A DNA stretch of 37,722 nt from Spirulina sp. SIO3F2 (GTDB taxonomy: Bacteria > Cyanobacteriota > Cyanobacteriia > Cyanobacteriales > Spirulinaceae), in contig JAAHHN010000044.1 in NCBI GenBank assembly GCA_010672165.1, forward strand, positions 1 through 37,722, in the 5' to 3' direction. Every line of letters begins with the position of its first letter. The stretch's first letter is position 1. Shown here piece by piece: positions 14,909 through 24,419 of the stretch. A program made the translations under genes and the position numbers. The notes under the pieces are model-generated. The model saw only the letters and a program-made list of their open reading frames with translations, did not search any database and was not told the origin of the DNA.

Positions 14909-16981
14909 TTAAGCCGTGACTAAACCGTTATGGCGCAACAGTGCCGCCGTATCGGGTTCCCGACCCCGGAACGCTTTGAACACAGCCATCGGATGCTGAC
15001 TGCCCCCGAGGGCCAGCACCGTATCCCGGAAGCGCTCACCCACCGAGACGATCGCGCTCTCATTCTCCAGACCCACTTCCTCAAAAGCAGCAAAAGCATC
15101 TGCACTGAGGACTTCTGCCCATTTGTAGCTGTAATAGCCTGCCGCATAACCACCAGCGAAGATATGTCCAAAGGTGCAAAGGAAACTATCGTCTGGGAGG
15201 GGGGGGAGCACAGTGGTGGTTTGAGCGAGGCGATCGCGTACCTGTTGAGGCGTTTCGCTGCCATCCGGTTGGTAGCGATGGTGTAGCTCAATATCCACAA
15301 AGCTAAAGTGCAACTGCCGCAACATCCCCAAGCCGCTGTGATAAGTGCGAGCGGCGAGGAGCTTTTGGTATTCTGCTTCTGGAAGCGTTTCCCCTGTGGT
15401 GTAATGCTTGGCCATGCCAAAGAGGGTCTGACGTTCATAACACCAATTCTCCATAAACTGGCTGGGCAACTCCACCGCATCCCATTCCACATTGCGGATG
15501 CCCGAGACCTCGGGGTTATCCACTTGGGTGAGCATATGCTGCAAACCATGCCCAAACTCATGAAAGAGGGTTTCCACTTCGCCAAAGCTCATCAAACTGG
15601 GTTTGTCGGCAACAGGGGGCATTTGGTTGCAGGTGAGGTAGGCCACGGGCAGCCGGACTTGGGTTTTGTCCCCAACTGTGAATTTTGCGCGACCCACACA
15701 GTCATCCATCCAAGCGCCACCTCGCTTTTCGGCTGGGCGGCTGTAAGGATCAAGGTAGAAATAGGCGATCGCGGCGCCTTGGGCGTTATTCACCTGAAAA
15801 TAACGCACATCCTCATGCCAGACCGGAGCTTGGCCATCCGCCGCGATGATTTCTACACCAAACAATCGTTGAGTCAAGCCAAACAGCCCGTCCAATACCT
15901 GAGATAAGGGAAAGTAAGGACGTAACGCTTCTGCGTCGAGGTCAAACTTGGCTTGGCGCTGACGCTCTGCCCAATAACTGAGATCCCAGAGCTGGAGGTC
16001 ATTGGTCTGGGCAAAGGTTTTAAGGTCAGCCAATTCTTTTTGGGCGGCGGGGTAACTCACGTCACGAAGTTCACCTAGGAGTGTCTCCACACTGACAACG
16101 TCGGGAGCCATCTTCCGTGCTAGGCTCAGTTGAGCATAACTCTCAAACCCCAACAGTTCAGCTTGCTCCTGTCGTAGGGCCAGAATTCGGGTAATCAATG
16201 GATTGTTATCAAGTTCACCACTCGAAGCACGGGTTACATAAGCGCGATAGACCTGCTCACGTAAGTCACGGGCAGAGCAGTAGCGCAGGAAGGGGCCAAA
16301 GTTGGGCGCATCTAGGGTAACCATCCAGGGACCACTGTCTGGGGTGGCTGATGTCTCGCCTTTATTGCAAGCTGTTTGGGCTGCTAAACTCCGCCAACTT
16401 TCAGGCATGCCATCCACTTGAGCCGGATCGGTGATTTTTAGCTCAAAGGCTTTGGTCGCATCCAGCACATGGTTGGAGAAGTTTGTCCCCAACTCGGCGA
16501 GCTCAAGCTGAATAGCATTGAAGCGCTCTTTTGCTTTACCAGTTAAACCTACGCCTGAGAGTTCAGCGCTTTGGAGTTCCGCTTCAATGGCCCGTTTCTG
16601 AGCAGTGGTGAAAGTTGCCCATTGTTCGCTTTCCCGTATGGCTTTAAAGCCCTGATAAAAAGTTGTATTTTGGCTCAACTGGCTGCCAAACTTTACTAGC
16701 TCGGGCTGTACCTGTTCGTAGGCGGTGCGGAGTTCGGGACTATTCTGGACGCCCATCAGATGGCCAATCACGCCCCATGTCCATTCCAATTTTTCGCCGA
16801 TCGCGGTCAAGGGCGTCATCAGCCCGTCCCAGGTTGGGGTGAGATTGGCTTCGAGTTGAGTTTGTGCCTGCTGCAAGGTTTGCAATAACTGCTCCACCGC
16901 AGGGACAACATGATCAGGGGTAATGTCTGCAAAGGGCGGCAGGCCTTCGCCAATAAGAAGTGGATTGCGAGTTAAGGTCAT
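14909..16981 (-). CDS. prlC: Oligopeptidase A, M3 metallopeptidase
   Basis: A 690-residue protein, the usual length of M3A oligopeptidases. It begins NPLLIGEGLPPFADI as in PrlC/OpdA. The zinc site is FHEFGHGLQHML, preceded by the conserved FGEVETL. The last part (FGHIFAGGYAAGYYSYKWAEV) carries the Tyr and His residues that contact substrate. It is a cytoplasmic enzyme that degrades small peptides, including cleaved signal peptides. The ATG at 16979-16981 is unambiguous. It is divergent from the S4 protein gene, with 108 bases of shared promoter region containing one HIP1 octamer. Confidence 0.96.
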   Translation of the reverse strand: MTLTRNPLLIGEGLPPFADITPDHVVPAVEQLLQTLQQAQTQLEANLTPTWDGLMTPLTAIGEKLEWTWGVIGHLMGVQNSPELRTAYEQVQPELVKFGSQLSQNTTFYQGFKAIRESEQWATFTTAQKRAIEAELQSAELSGVGLTGKAKERFNAIQLELAELGTNFSNHVLDATKAFELKITDPAQVDGMPESWRSLAAQTACNKGETSATPDSGPWMVTLDAPNFGPFLRYCSARDLREQVYRAYVTRASSGELDNNPLITRILALRQEQAELLGFESYAQLSLARKMAPDVVSVETLLGELRDVSYPAAQKELADLKTFAQTNDLQLWDLSYWAERQRQAKFDLDAEALRPYFPLSQVLDGLFGLTQRLFGVEIIAADGQAPVWHEDVRYFQVNNAQGAAIAYFYLDPYSRPAEKRGGAWMDDCVGRAKFTVGDKTQVRLPVAYLTCNQMPPVADKPSLMSFGEVETLFHEFGHGLQHMLTQVDNPEVSGIRNVEWDAVELPSQFMENWCYERQTLFGMAKHYTTGETLPEAEYQKLLAARTYHSGLGMLRQLHFSFVDIELHHRYQPDGSETPQQVRDRLAQTTTVLPPLPDDSFLCTFGHIFAGGYAAGYYSYKWAEVLSADAFAAFEEVGLENESAIVSVGERFRDTVLALGGSQHPMAVFKAFRGREPDTAALLRHNGLVTA

Positions 16982-17089
16982 TGCGATCGCGGATTTCCGT
17001 AGCGTGATGGTTTTTCTCTAACCTAACGTTTTGCTACGCTTCTATGCCATGATCAAAGCGCAAAAGGACGGAGATTTGAGCCAAGAAAC

Positions 17090-17284
17090 ATGACGGCTGA
17101 CTTTATCAAGCTGGATCAATTTTTAAAGCTGAAGGGGGTGGCGGCGACTGGCGGCCAGGCCAAGATGATGATCCAAGATGGCATTGTCACGGTCAATGGT
17201 GAGACGGAAACGCGGCGGGGCAAGAAGCTCCGGACAGGCGATCGTGTGGTGGTGAATGAAGAAGTGTTTGTCGTGGAGTTGTGA
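17090..17284 (+). CDS. Small S4-domain RNA-binding protein (YbcJ-like)
   Basis: A 64-residue protein that is one S4 domain and nothing else: FIKLDQFLKLKGVAATGGQAK, then MMIQDGIVTVNGETETRRGKKL and the closing strand DRVVVNEEVFVVEL. Basic residues (RRGKK) lie where S4 domains contact RNA. Such stand-alone S4 proteins are thought to bind structured RNA, but no target is known. It is divergent from prlC and convergent with the gene ending at 17294, leaving only 9 bases between them. Confidence 0.9.
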   Translation: MTADFIKLDQFLKLKGVAATGGQAKMMIQDGIVTVNGETETRRGKKLRTGDRVVVNEEVFVVEL

Positions 17285-17293
17285 GACTTTGAA

Positions 17294-17728
17294 TTATTCC
17301 AGGTCTGCTGCCCAATCAACCGCGATCGTGTTGGCTGGCTCATTTATACGGCATATGTAGTTGTGGCGTATCCTACGCCCGGCATCATCTTTGGACTCAA
17401 TCCAGGCCTGATAGTGCCATACACCTTTAGTATTTCTGACTGGTTTGGGAGCATTGTCTTGGTGTGTGGCTCTGCTCAAGGACTGTAGTTCGATGTCAGA
17501 GTGAATAAGACAGTAATCTCGTACGTCTGACCGTGTCATATTGTTATTTTCGGGTTGCTGTGCTTTGGCAATTTGTTGTTGGCGTTCTTGGCTCTCGCTC
17601 CATAAGACCAGAGTGGTTGCCAGTGTGAGCACACTGATTTGGAGCAAACCATCCATCCAACGGTAATTTCTGGCCTGCCACCATTGGGGCGGCTGGCTAT
17701 TGATGCGCTGATTGTTGATACTCACCAT
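17294..17728 (-). CDS. Unknown protein with one membrane segment
   Basis: I do not recognise this gene. From the ATG at 17726-17728 it codes for 144 residues: a short N-terminus, one hydrophobic segment (MDGLLQISVLTLATTLVLW) and a hydrophilic remainder with three Cys, which would be outside the membrane if the N-terminus is inside. An earlier in-frame ATG at 17939-17941 would add 71 residues of low-complexity sequence and overlap the upstream gene by 41 bases, so it is less likely. It lies downstream of the 17901-18317 gene on the same strand. Confidence 0.5.
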   Translation of the reverse strand: MVSINNQRINSQPPQWWQARNYRWMDGLLQISVLTLATTLVLWSESQERQQQIAKAQQPENNNMTRSDVRDYCLIHSDIELQSLSRATHQDNAPKPVRNTKGVWHYQAWIESKDDAGRRIRHNYICRINEPANTIAVDWAADLE

Positions 17729-17900
17729 GCCACTGTTCAACTGACTACCTTGCGTAAGGGCTGATCTTCCCTTCTGGGGCATGAAGACGAAATCAGGATA
17801 ATCTGTCCTGTTTATTGGAGAGAGTGGTGGAGCATAATCTGATTCCAACGTAAATAAATCACGTCTATTGTAGGGACTCTTATTCAGTCCATAATCCCAT

Positions 17901-18317
17901 CTACAAAACCTTTGGATTGGAGTAGAGCGCAACAAACTCATCTTCTGATTGCGTGATGTGAGCTTGCCCAAGACTGTGTTCCATTTCCAATGGCATATGT
18001 GTGACGCATTCAGGGGAGCGGACGATAAACCCCCTTGCACCGGGTTCAAAAAGCACACAATTGCCGAGCCCCATGACACAGCACAAACATACTGCAAGTT
18101 TGGGATCGCTGCATGGGCGTCTCACCATAATGCAGAGACTCATATCTTCATTAACTGCGAAGAAGAGCACTGAGCTGTTACTGGGGCTAAACCTGGCCTG
18201 AATCCAGCGATCGCCTTGCTCAACAATAAAATCGCTAAAACAGTTCAAGATATCAAGCGTTCGGAGTTGCTGAGGTTTCCCATTCTTAAACGCTTGAATA
18301 AACAGTTCAGTGCTCAC
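17901..18317 (-). CDS. Unknown small soluble protein downstream of the peroxiredoxin
   Basis: A 138-residue protein if it starts at the GTG at 18315-18317 (V/M-STELFIQAFKNGKPQQL); a TTG at 18345-18347 directly after the peroxiredoxin stop is the alternative. There is no signal peptide or membrane segment. A Cys-rich middle (LAVCLCCVMGLGNCVLFEPGA) is followed by HMPLEMEHSLG. It resembles widespread small hypothetical proteins that begin with ELF-x-Q-x-F-x-NG, whose function I cannot state. It is probably co-transcribed with the peroxiredoxin gene, 30 bases upstream. Confidence 0.6.
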   Translation of the reverse strand: MSTELFIQAFKNGKPQQLRTLDILNCFSDFIVEQGDRWIQARFSPSNSSVLFFAVNEDMSLCIMVRRPCSDPKLAVCLCCVMGLGNCVLFEPGARGFIVRSPECVTHMPLEMEHSLGQAHITQSEDEFVALYSNPKVL

Positions 18318-18347
18318 AGTGGTTTGATGATTGACCAAACTGGGCAA

Positions 18348-18983
18348 TTATTTATTCGGTTGTGGGGTCATTCGCAGATAGGGCTTAATTTCCTGAACAC
18401 CTTTCGGAAACTTCACCTTGGCATCTTCCGTAGAAATTGAGGGCACGACGACACAGTCTCCTCCATCCTGCCAATTCACAGGAGTCGCCACCTGATGGTA
18501 ATCCGTAAGTTGCAAAGAATCGAGCACACGGATGATCTCATCAAAGTTGCGACCAGTTGCTGGTGGGTAGGTGATGGTCAGGCGCAATTTTTTGTTGGGG
18601 TCAATGATAAATACGGAACGCACCGTGACTTTAGCGTTGGCTTTCGGGTGAATCATGCCGTAGAGATCAGAAACCGTTTTGTCCACATCGGCCAAAATCG
18701 GGTAGTTCACTGTGGTGTTTTGGGTTTCATTAATGTCATTCACCCAACCATTGTGAGAGGCGACATCATCGACACTCAGGGCAATTACCTTTGTGTTGCG
18801 AGCCTCAAAGTCAGCTTTGCGGCGGGCGACTTCTCCTAATTCTGTGGTGCAAACGGGCGTATAGTCAGCCGGGTGGGAAAAGAGCACAACCCAGCTCTCT
18901 CCTGCCCAATCATAGAAAGAAATCTTGCCTGCTGTGGAGTCTTGGGTAAAGTTGGGGACAGTGTCGCCTAGTTGTAAGGTCAT
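18348..18983 (-). CDS. 1-Cys peroxiredoxin (Prx6 type)
   Basis: A 211-residue protein of Prx6 length. The peroxidatic Cys 45 is in HPADYTPVCTTELG, preceded by the usual FTQDSTAGKISFYDW. The C-terminal domain (YLRMTPQPNK ending) is present and there is no resolving Cys at the usual 2-Cys position. It reduces hydrogen and alkyl peroxides in the cytoplasm. The ATG at 18981-18983 has AGGAGA 11 bases upstream, which supports it over an in-frame TTG at 19011-19013. The next gene downstream starts within about 30 bases. Confidence 0.96.
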   Translation of the reverse strand: MTLQLGDTVPNFTQDSTAGKISFYDWAGESWVVLFSHPADYTPVCTTELGEVARRKADFEARNTKVIALSVDDVASHNGWVNDINETQNTTVNYPILADVDKTVSDLYGMIHPKANAKVTVRSVFIIDPNKKLRLTITYPPATGRNFDEIIRVLDSLQLTDYHQVATPVNWQDGGDCVVVPSISTEDAKVKFPKGVQEIKPYLRMTPQPNK

Positions 18984-19145
18984 TGCGGTGTTAATCTCCT
19001 GATCAAGAATCAAAGTGTTATCTGTGATACCGCAGATATCTTGACTTTAGACATTAAGTAAGTCATTTCTTAACAACTCTGCCTGGGCACAATGTCTAAT
19101 TACACTCCAACGTGCTCAGCCAATGCTCTGCCCCATGACAGCCAC

Positions 19146-21038
19146 TTATATTCCCATCGGATCAGCATTCGGACGCATCTTGATCCGAATCGCCAAGCCA
19201 GTTAAATTATCGTGACCGTTATAAATATTGGCCGCATCAACCAGTTCCATCACGCCTTGCTCTAGATTCGCCCGTGAACTAATCAATGGCGTGAGACAGT
19301 CTTCAAAATGTTCTTCAAGGAAGTCGCCATCCGAGATGCCATCGGAGCAAAGGAAGAGCAGCGTATCTTCATTCAGTTCGAGATATTGTACATCGGGTTT
19401 AACGGCATCATTGTCGCGGGGGCCTAAGGCTTGGGTGAGCTGATAGGCATCAGGCCGGGCGTAGGCATCATCAGGATCAACACCCCGTAAAATTTCGCGT
19501 TGGCCCACCTCATGGTCAATTGTGAGCTGTTCAATACCGTGCTTGCGTGTGACTCGGTAAGCACGACTGTCACCGACATGGGCGATCGCCACATGGATAT
19601 CCTGGACCAGCACCATCACCAAAGTTGTACCCATACGACCACTACCCGATCGAGCATTTTTCATATTGACGGTGTAGATCTTTTCGTTAGCCGTATGGAT
19701 CGCTTGGGTAATCATGGCCTCATCCGGTAAGGAACTGCGATCCATCCAATTTTCTTGGAAATATTGTTGAAGTGTCTCCACTGCCATCGCGCTGGCGACT
19801 TCCCCTGCTGCATGACCCCCCATACCATCACAGACGATATAAAGACCATCAGTTTGAATCAACTTCCCCATCGCGTTTTCCTGGCGACGAACAGTGGTTT
19901 CAATCCCAAAGTGGTCTTCGTTATGATCCCGTTGCTCACCAATATCGGTGAAGCCACTATCGCTAATGCTCAACAATTGCATTGGCAGTACCACGGTCGG
20001 TAAATCATCCCCCATCCCCTGATAGACCATTTTCTCCGGATTCTCGGGGGGCTGCGTCGTTGCCTCAGAGGAATTAGGATTCGTTGGGTCAGCAGCTTGG
20101 GCGGGGTCTTCCCCATCGGCTGGATTGGGTTGGTTGGCCGCAATGGCTTGTAAATCTTGGCGTAATTCTTCCACAGTTTGATACTCTCCCTCAATTAAAC
20201 GACTTAATAGTTCAGCGATCGCTCCCTCTGTTGTTCGACCCGATGTCACAAACAATTGTTGCCAGACCTGTCCCAGACTCTCCAGCGAAAGGGATGTTCC
20301 ATCCGGATCAATATAGAGCTTGCGCAGGCAAAGGGTCTGATCTTCATCCAAACACAGGTTATCTAAGCTTTGCAGGCTCTGGCAAACCTGCAACTTTTGC
20401 AGTTCTCCCCATAAGCGCAAGGTTTCGTTGAGCCAATATAAAAGCTGCGAGAACGGTGTGGTCTCATCTTGCCAAACTGTCAGCAGAGCTGTCCATGCTG
20501 AGCGGTCTTCAATCAGCACAATCTCCTGTCCCTGATAATTCCAGGTATCTTGCAGTACAGGGATTGCTGGTGCTAACGCTTCCTGCAAGACGAGATAGGG
20601 AATTGCTGCTGAGGAAACCCCTAATTGTTGCCAAAACCGGATATTGGCATTGTCTTGATCCTCACTAGCCGCTACTAAACCTTCAGTATTGTCCTGTTGT
20701 TCCAACAAACGTTCGAGATAGGTCTTTTGCAGTGGCTGTTGATCCCAAACTTGAACTTGCACCCAGTCTGGAACGATCGCTACCTCCTGATCCAAGCGTT
20801 GGTAGCGAGCTTCCGGATCGATCTGACCCTCTGTAGGGATGGGGGGAGATGAACTGGGCCAGACCGCTAACCCCATTGAGGCAATTTGAGCACCGCAGGC
20901 TGGACAATCTTTTGCGCTCCATGCAACATCAGCACCACAGTCTGGACAGGGCCGGACGATAAATGATGTGCCACATCGCTGACAATAGTTATTGGTATCG
21001 GGATTTTCAAATTGGCAATCAGGACAGACCAGAATCAT
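19146..21038 (-). CDS. PP2C-type Ser/Thr protein phosphatase with two N-terminal zinc ribbons
   Basis: A 630-residue protein. Residues 1-50 hold two zinc ribbons (Cys 5, 8, 19, 22 and Cys 31, 34, 45, 48). Residues about 70-305 form a region without clear motifs that resembles a degenerate kinase-like fold in its helical stretches (LNETLRLWGELQKL, TVEELRQDLQAI). A Pro/Asn-rich linker follows. The PP2C catalytic domain occupies about 365-630: DHNEDHFG, VCDGMGGHAAGEVAS, HVGDSRAYR, CSDGISDGD and GHDNLTGLAI supply the metal-binding Asp residues, so it should be active. Family members reverse Ser/Thr phosphorylation, for example of PII. It appears monocistronic, 105 bases upstream of the peroxiredoxin region. 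Confidence 0.93.
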   Translation of the reverse strand: MILVCPDCQFENPDTNNYCQRCGTSFIVRPCPDCGADVAWSAKDCPACGAQIASMGLAVWPSSSPPIPTEGQIDPEARYQRLDQEVAIVPDWVQVQVWDQQPLQKTYLERLLEQQDNTEGLVAASEDQDNANIRFWQQLGVSSAAIPYLVLQEALAPAIPVLQDTWNYQGQEIVLIEDRSAWTALLTVWQDETTPFSQLLYWLNETLRLWGELQKLQVCQSLQSLDNLCLDEDQTLCLRKLYIDPDGTSLSLESLGQVWQQLFVTSGRTTEGAIAELLSRLIEGEYQTVEELRQDLQAIAANQPNPADGEDPAQAADPTNPNSSEATTQPPENPEKMVYQGMGDDLPTVVLPMQLLSISDSGFTDIGEQRDHNEDHFGIETTVRRQENAMGKLIQTDGLYIVCDGMGGHAAGEVASAMAVETLQQYFQENWMDRSSLPDEAMITQAIHTANEKIYTVNMKNARSGSGRMGTTLVMVLVQDIHVAIAHVGDSRAYRVTRKHGIEQLTIDHEVGQREILRGVDPDDAYARPDAYQLTQALGPRDNDAVKPDVQYLELNEDTLLFLCSDGISDGDFLEEHFEDCLTPLISSRANLEQGVMELVDAANIYNGHDNLTGLAIRIKMRPNADPMGI

Positions 21039-21342
21039 AGGGGTTTGAGCGAGGTAGAAAGAGCAGTGAAGCCACGCACCCGCAACCAGAAAAGAGGGGT
21101 CAATTTTAGAAGAAGCTCGGGAAAAGCTTGAGTTATATAGGTTGGGGTTGAAAGGGGTGAACAGTCAGATGGTTAGCAGCACCAAGACTCAATACCACTA
21201 TGAGACAAAGTTTAGCTAAAAAATAATGAGCGATCGCATCAGCGGGACATAGGCTTAACACAGTCCCTGCTCAATTGTAGAAGCGCGATCGCTTCCCGTC
21301 ACCGCCCCTGCTGTTTTTTCTCAGGCGAAAACTTGGCATATC
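21039..21342. other. Spacer between the PP2C gene and asnS
   Basis: About 300 bases with two HIP1 octamers and no gene. It should contain the PP2C promoter and the asnS 3' end. A weak GGGAC/GTCCC pairing is visible near 21243-21268, but no terminator with a T-run was found. Confidence 0.5.
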
Positions 21343-22734
21343 CTAAAATTCAGCGCTTAATGGCGTCCGGGGGAAGGGGATTACATCTCGGATATTGCCC
21401 ATTCCAGTCATAAACTGCACCACTCGCTCAAAACCCAAGCCGAATCCTGCATGGGGCACCGTGCCATAGCGCCGTAGATCCCGATACCACCACAATTCCT
21501 CTAACGGCATCTCCGCCTCGGTAATCCGCCGTTCTAGGACATCAAGACGCTCCTCCCGCTGAGAACCGCCCACAATCTCACCGAGCTTGGGGGCGAGGAT
21601 ATCCATTGCTGCCACGGTCTTACCATCATCATTGAGCCGCATATAAAAGGCTTTAATGCCCACGGGGTAGTCGGTGACGATCACAGGCTTTTTAAAGAGT
21701 TGTTCAGCGAGATAGCGCTCATGCTCCGACTGCAAGTCTTGGCCCCAAGCCACAGGATATTCAAAGGACTGGGTGGCTTTTTCCAGGTGAGCGATCGCCT
21801 CGGTATAGGTAATCCGTTCAAATCCATTGTTGATAATATTCTCAGCCGTCGCAAGCACTGTATCGTCGATGCGCTGATTGAAAAACGCCATATCCTCTGG
21901 GCATTGCTCCAGCACTGTGGCGAAGATATGTTTCAAGAACGCTTCAGCTAAGTCCATGTTGCCGACAAGATCGCAAAACGCCATCTCCGGTTCTACCATC
22001 CAAAACTCCGCGAGATGACGCGAGGTATTAGAGTTTTCGGCACGGAATGTGGGGCCGAAGGTATAGACATCCCGAAATGTCAGCGCCATCACTTCCGCTT
22101 GGAGTTGACCACTCACCGTGAGGTAGGCGGGTTTACCAAAAAAGTCTTGGCTGTAGTCCACTACGCCCGTGTCGGTTTTGGGCACATTGGCCAAGTCAAA
22201 GCTAGAGACGCTAAAGAGTTCCCCTGCCCCTTCGCAGTCGTTGGTAGAAATCAAGGGCGTATGTACCCACAGGAAGCCCCGTTCCTGAAAAAACTCATGG
22301 ATGGCGCGGGCACAGGCGTTGCGCACCCGGAAGACGGCCCCGAGGGTGTTAGTACGCGATCGCAGATGCCCGATCGTCCGCAAAAATTCAAAGGAATGGC
22401 GCTTTTTCTGGAGCGGGTAGGTCTCAGCATCACAGCCTCCCACCACCTCAATTTGGCTCGGTTGTAGCTCCACGCTCTGGCCTTTGCCCTGGGAGGCCAC
22501 CAACTCTCCAGTGACGCTGACCGCTGCGCCTACGGATAGCTGCTTGAGCAAGTTGGCATAATCGGGGAAGTCTTGGTCAATCACCACTTGTAGGTTGGCC
22601 ATAAAGGAGCCATCGTTGACTTCCATAAAAGAGAACTTTTTCAGTTCGCGCTTGGTGCGCACCCAGCCTTGAATTGTGACGGTTTCACCGGGTTGGCCGG
22701 CCCTGAGAATCTGAGCAATCCGTTGTGCGGTCAT
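21343..22734 (-). CDS. asnS: Asparaginyl-tRNA synthetase
   Basis: A 463-residue class IIb synthetase. The N-terminal OB-fold anticodon-binding domain ([20 protein letters not shown]) is followed by the catalytic core with motif 2 [20 protein letters not shown] and motif 3 [20 protein letters not shown], ending [14 protein letters not shown] as typical for AsnRS rather than AspRS. It charges tRNA-Asn with asparagine in the cytoplasm. The start ATG is at 22732-22734. It is transcribed on the minus strand, 67 bases after the SGNH hydrolase gene. Confidence 0.97.
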   Translation of the reverse strand: MTAQRIAQILRAGQPGETVTIQGWVRTKRELKKFSFMEVNDGSFMANLQVVIDQDFPDYANLLKQLSVGAAVSVTGELVASQGKGQSVELQPSQIEVVGGCDAETYPLQKKRHSFEFLRTIGHLRSRTNTLGAVFRVRNACARAIHEFFQERGFLWVHTPLISTNDCEGAGELFSVSSFDLANVPKTDTGVVDYSQDFFGKPAYLTVSGQLQAEVMALTFRDVYTFGPTFRAENSNTSRHLAEFWMVEPEMAFCDLVGNMDLAEAFLKHIFATVLEQCPEDMAFFNQRIDDTVLATAENIINNGFERITYTEAIAHLEKATQSFEYPVAWGQDLQSEHERYLAEQLFKKPVIVTDYPVGIKAFYMRLNDDGKTVAAMDILAPKLGEIVGGSQREERLDVLERRITEAEMPLEELWWYRDLRRYGTVPHAGFGLGFERVVQFMTGMGNIRDVIPFPRTPLSAEF

Positions 22735-22801
22735 ACTGGAGCTTGAGCAACAATTAATGAGTCTTCCACTGTAGTGGTTTTTACGAGCGATCGCACGGTT
22801 T

Positions 22802-23554
22802 CTAACGCTTCTCCTGCGCTAACATCGCCAACAACTCAGGATTGAGCTGTGCATAACCCGCAGGCGTTAGATGTAATTCATCTTTTTGATACGCCCGTTG
22901 GTTTTTTCCCTGCTCATCAGCGAGCAACCCAAACGCATCGAGAATAATCACCCGATCGCTGGCCAAGGTTTGGATTTCAGCATTGACCTGAGCGATCGCC
23001 TGCTCAATCTCACCAGACCAAAACGGTCGCCGCTCCAGCGGAATATCGCCCACTGGAAAAATGGTGGTGAGGATCACCGTTGCACCCAGCACTTCAGCGG
23101 TCGTGACAATTTGGTGAATGTGGCTGATGCAGTTGGCGACAATCTCGTCACGGCGTTGGGGAAACAGGCCAATAGTCTTAAGATCATTGATACCTACCTG
23201 CACAACCACGACATCTGGCTGGAGATCAATTACATGCTCAGGGAAGCGTTGCCAGACCTGAACGCTGGTTTGACCATCAATACCGCGATTGAGCCATTCA
23301 TAAGCCTTTTGTTCTGGTGCGGGCCAACTCTCCGCCCGCGAATCTCCAAAAAAGACCACACGGGGGCGATCGCTTTGCTTCTCGGGTGGCGATTCAGGAT
23401 AGTAACCCACCTCGGCGGGGTCAAGTCGCACTTCGTTGAGTTCGAGATAATAGAATTTAGCACGCTTAAACAGCAGCCAATTGAGCGTCAGGGATGCGCT
23501 GAGGGTGAGGAGACCGAGCGCGATCGCAACTTGGGTGAGGATGCGGGAATTCAT
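22802..23554 (-). CDS. Membrane-anchored SGNH/GDSL hydrolase, second copy type
   Basis: A 250-residue protein with an N-terminal hydrophobic helix (residues 8-29). SGNH blocks: [10 protein letters not shown] (Ser 72), [19 protein letters not shown] and [14 protein letters not shown] (Asp and His). The architecture matches the 4520-5347 protein (anchor plus SGNH domain), but the sequences are clearly diverged, so this is not a recent duplication. The substrate is unknown. It lies just upstream of asnS on the same strand. Confidence 0.87.
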   Translation of the reverse strand: MNSRILTQVAIALGLLTLSASLTLNWLLFKRAKFYYLELNEVRLDPAEVGYYPESPPEKQSDRPRVVFFGDSRAESWPAPEQKAYEWLNRGIDGQTSVQVWQRFPEHVIDLQPDVVVVQVGINDLKTIGLFPQRRDEIVANCISHIHQIVTTAEVLGATVILTTIFPVGDIPLERRPFWSGEIEQAIAQVNAEIQTLASDRVIILDAFGLLADEQGKNQRAYQKDELHLTPAGYAQLNPELLAMLAQEKR

Positions 23555-23666
23555 AGATTCTCATACTGTGTAGATCATCAACCGGGTTATGTCATGTTGG
23601 CGAAGCCTTCATCGCAGAGTAACCCAATCGATAGTCTCAATCTAGTCTTGGTAGCGGAGTAAAAGC

Positions 23667-24386
23667 ATGAGAATTCCGGTTGGCCCAACGATGATTCGAT
23701 TCCAGTCGTTCTCTTCCGAGGAAGAACGGCAATTATTTGACGATCTCACGGTTTTCTTTACAGAGTTCAATGGCCAAGAAATCACGGCTGACTTTGCGAG
23801 TGGTGATCGATATGGAGGAACCCATGAAAAAACACATTCATTGTATTTCGATAAAGATGATGTGTTTTTTGATTTCAGCTTGATCTTTTACCACACTTCT
23901 ATTCCTTATGCCGAACTGATAATGTGGGAAGGCAAGGGAAAAAATTTCAATTTGGGATGGTGTTTTGATACTGAATATACAACGCCCCTGATTGATGCAG
24001 GCTTTATTGATATTGCTCATGGTCAAGAAGCGATTGAACCCAAATATCCCTGGCTACCATTACAGCGAACGTCTCAAGATTTGACGATGGGTTGTGAGTT
24101 GTGGATCTATCTATACCTAAAAATACTTGCAAGACCAAAACTTAGCACTCTATGGCGCTATGCCAGCCATTTGACGGGAGATGAATTTTATGATTTTGCA
24201 GCGTTAATTGATAGTCGGATTGAGCTAAATTCATCAACCCCGAGGACACTGATCGACAAGGATGAACCAAGCTTTATCCAAAGCTATGATGAAGCAATCT
24301 TAGGTGCTTTTACACAAGCGGAATTGGAAAGCCAAATGAAAAGTCTTGATCTTCAGCTCCAAGACTGGTTCCCCACGATCGCCTAG
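23667..24386 (+). CDS. Unknown soluble protein
   Basis: I do not recognise this 239-residue protein. It is acidic and aromatic-rich (DFSLIFYHTSIPYAEL, CELWIYLYLKIL), with no signal peptide, membrane segment or Cys/His motif. The ATG at 23667 has GGAG about 8 bases upstream. It is noticeably more AT-rich than its neighbours and stands alone on the plus strand among minus-strand genes, which may indicate acquisition by transfer. Confidence 0.65.
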   Translation: MRIPVGPTMIRFQSFSSEEERQLFDDLTVFFTEFNGQEITADFASGDRYGGTHEKTHSLYFDKDDVFFDFSLIFYHTSIPYAELIMWEGKGKNFNLGWCFDTEYTTPLIDAGFIDIAHGQEAIEPKYPWLPLQRTSQDLTMGCELWIYLYLKILARPKLSTLWRYASHLTGDEFYDFAALIDSRIELNSSTPRTLIDKDEPSFIQSYDEAILGAFTQAELESQMKSLDLQLQDWFPTIA

Positions 24387-24419
24387 GGTTTAATGGGTTG
24401 GGCATTGACAGCATTATTC

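Noticed and set aside
15308-15907. Open frame of 199 codons on the plus strand opposite prlC
   Set aside because: It is the complement of a well-supported M3 peptidase and has no recognisable protein features.
22886-23662. Open frame of 258 codons on the plus strand opposite the second SGNH hydrolase
   Set aside because: The minus strand carries all SGNH blocks; the plus frame has none of any family.
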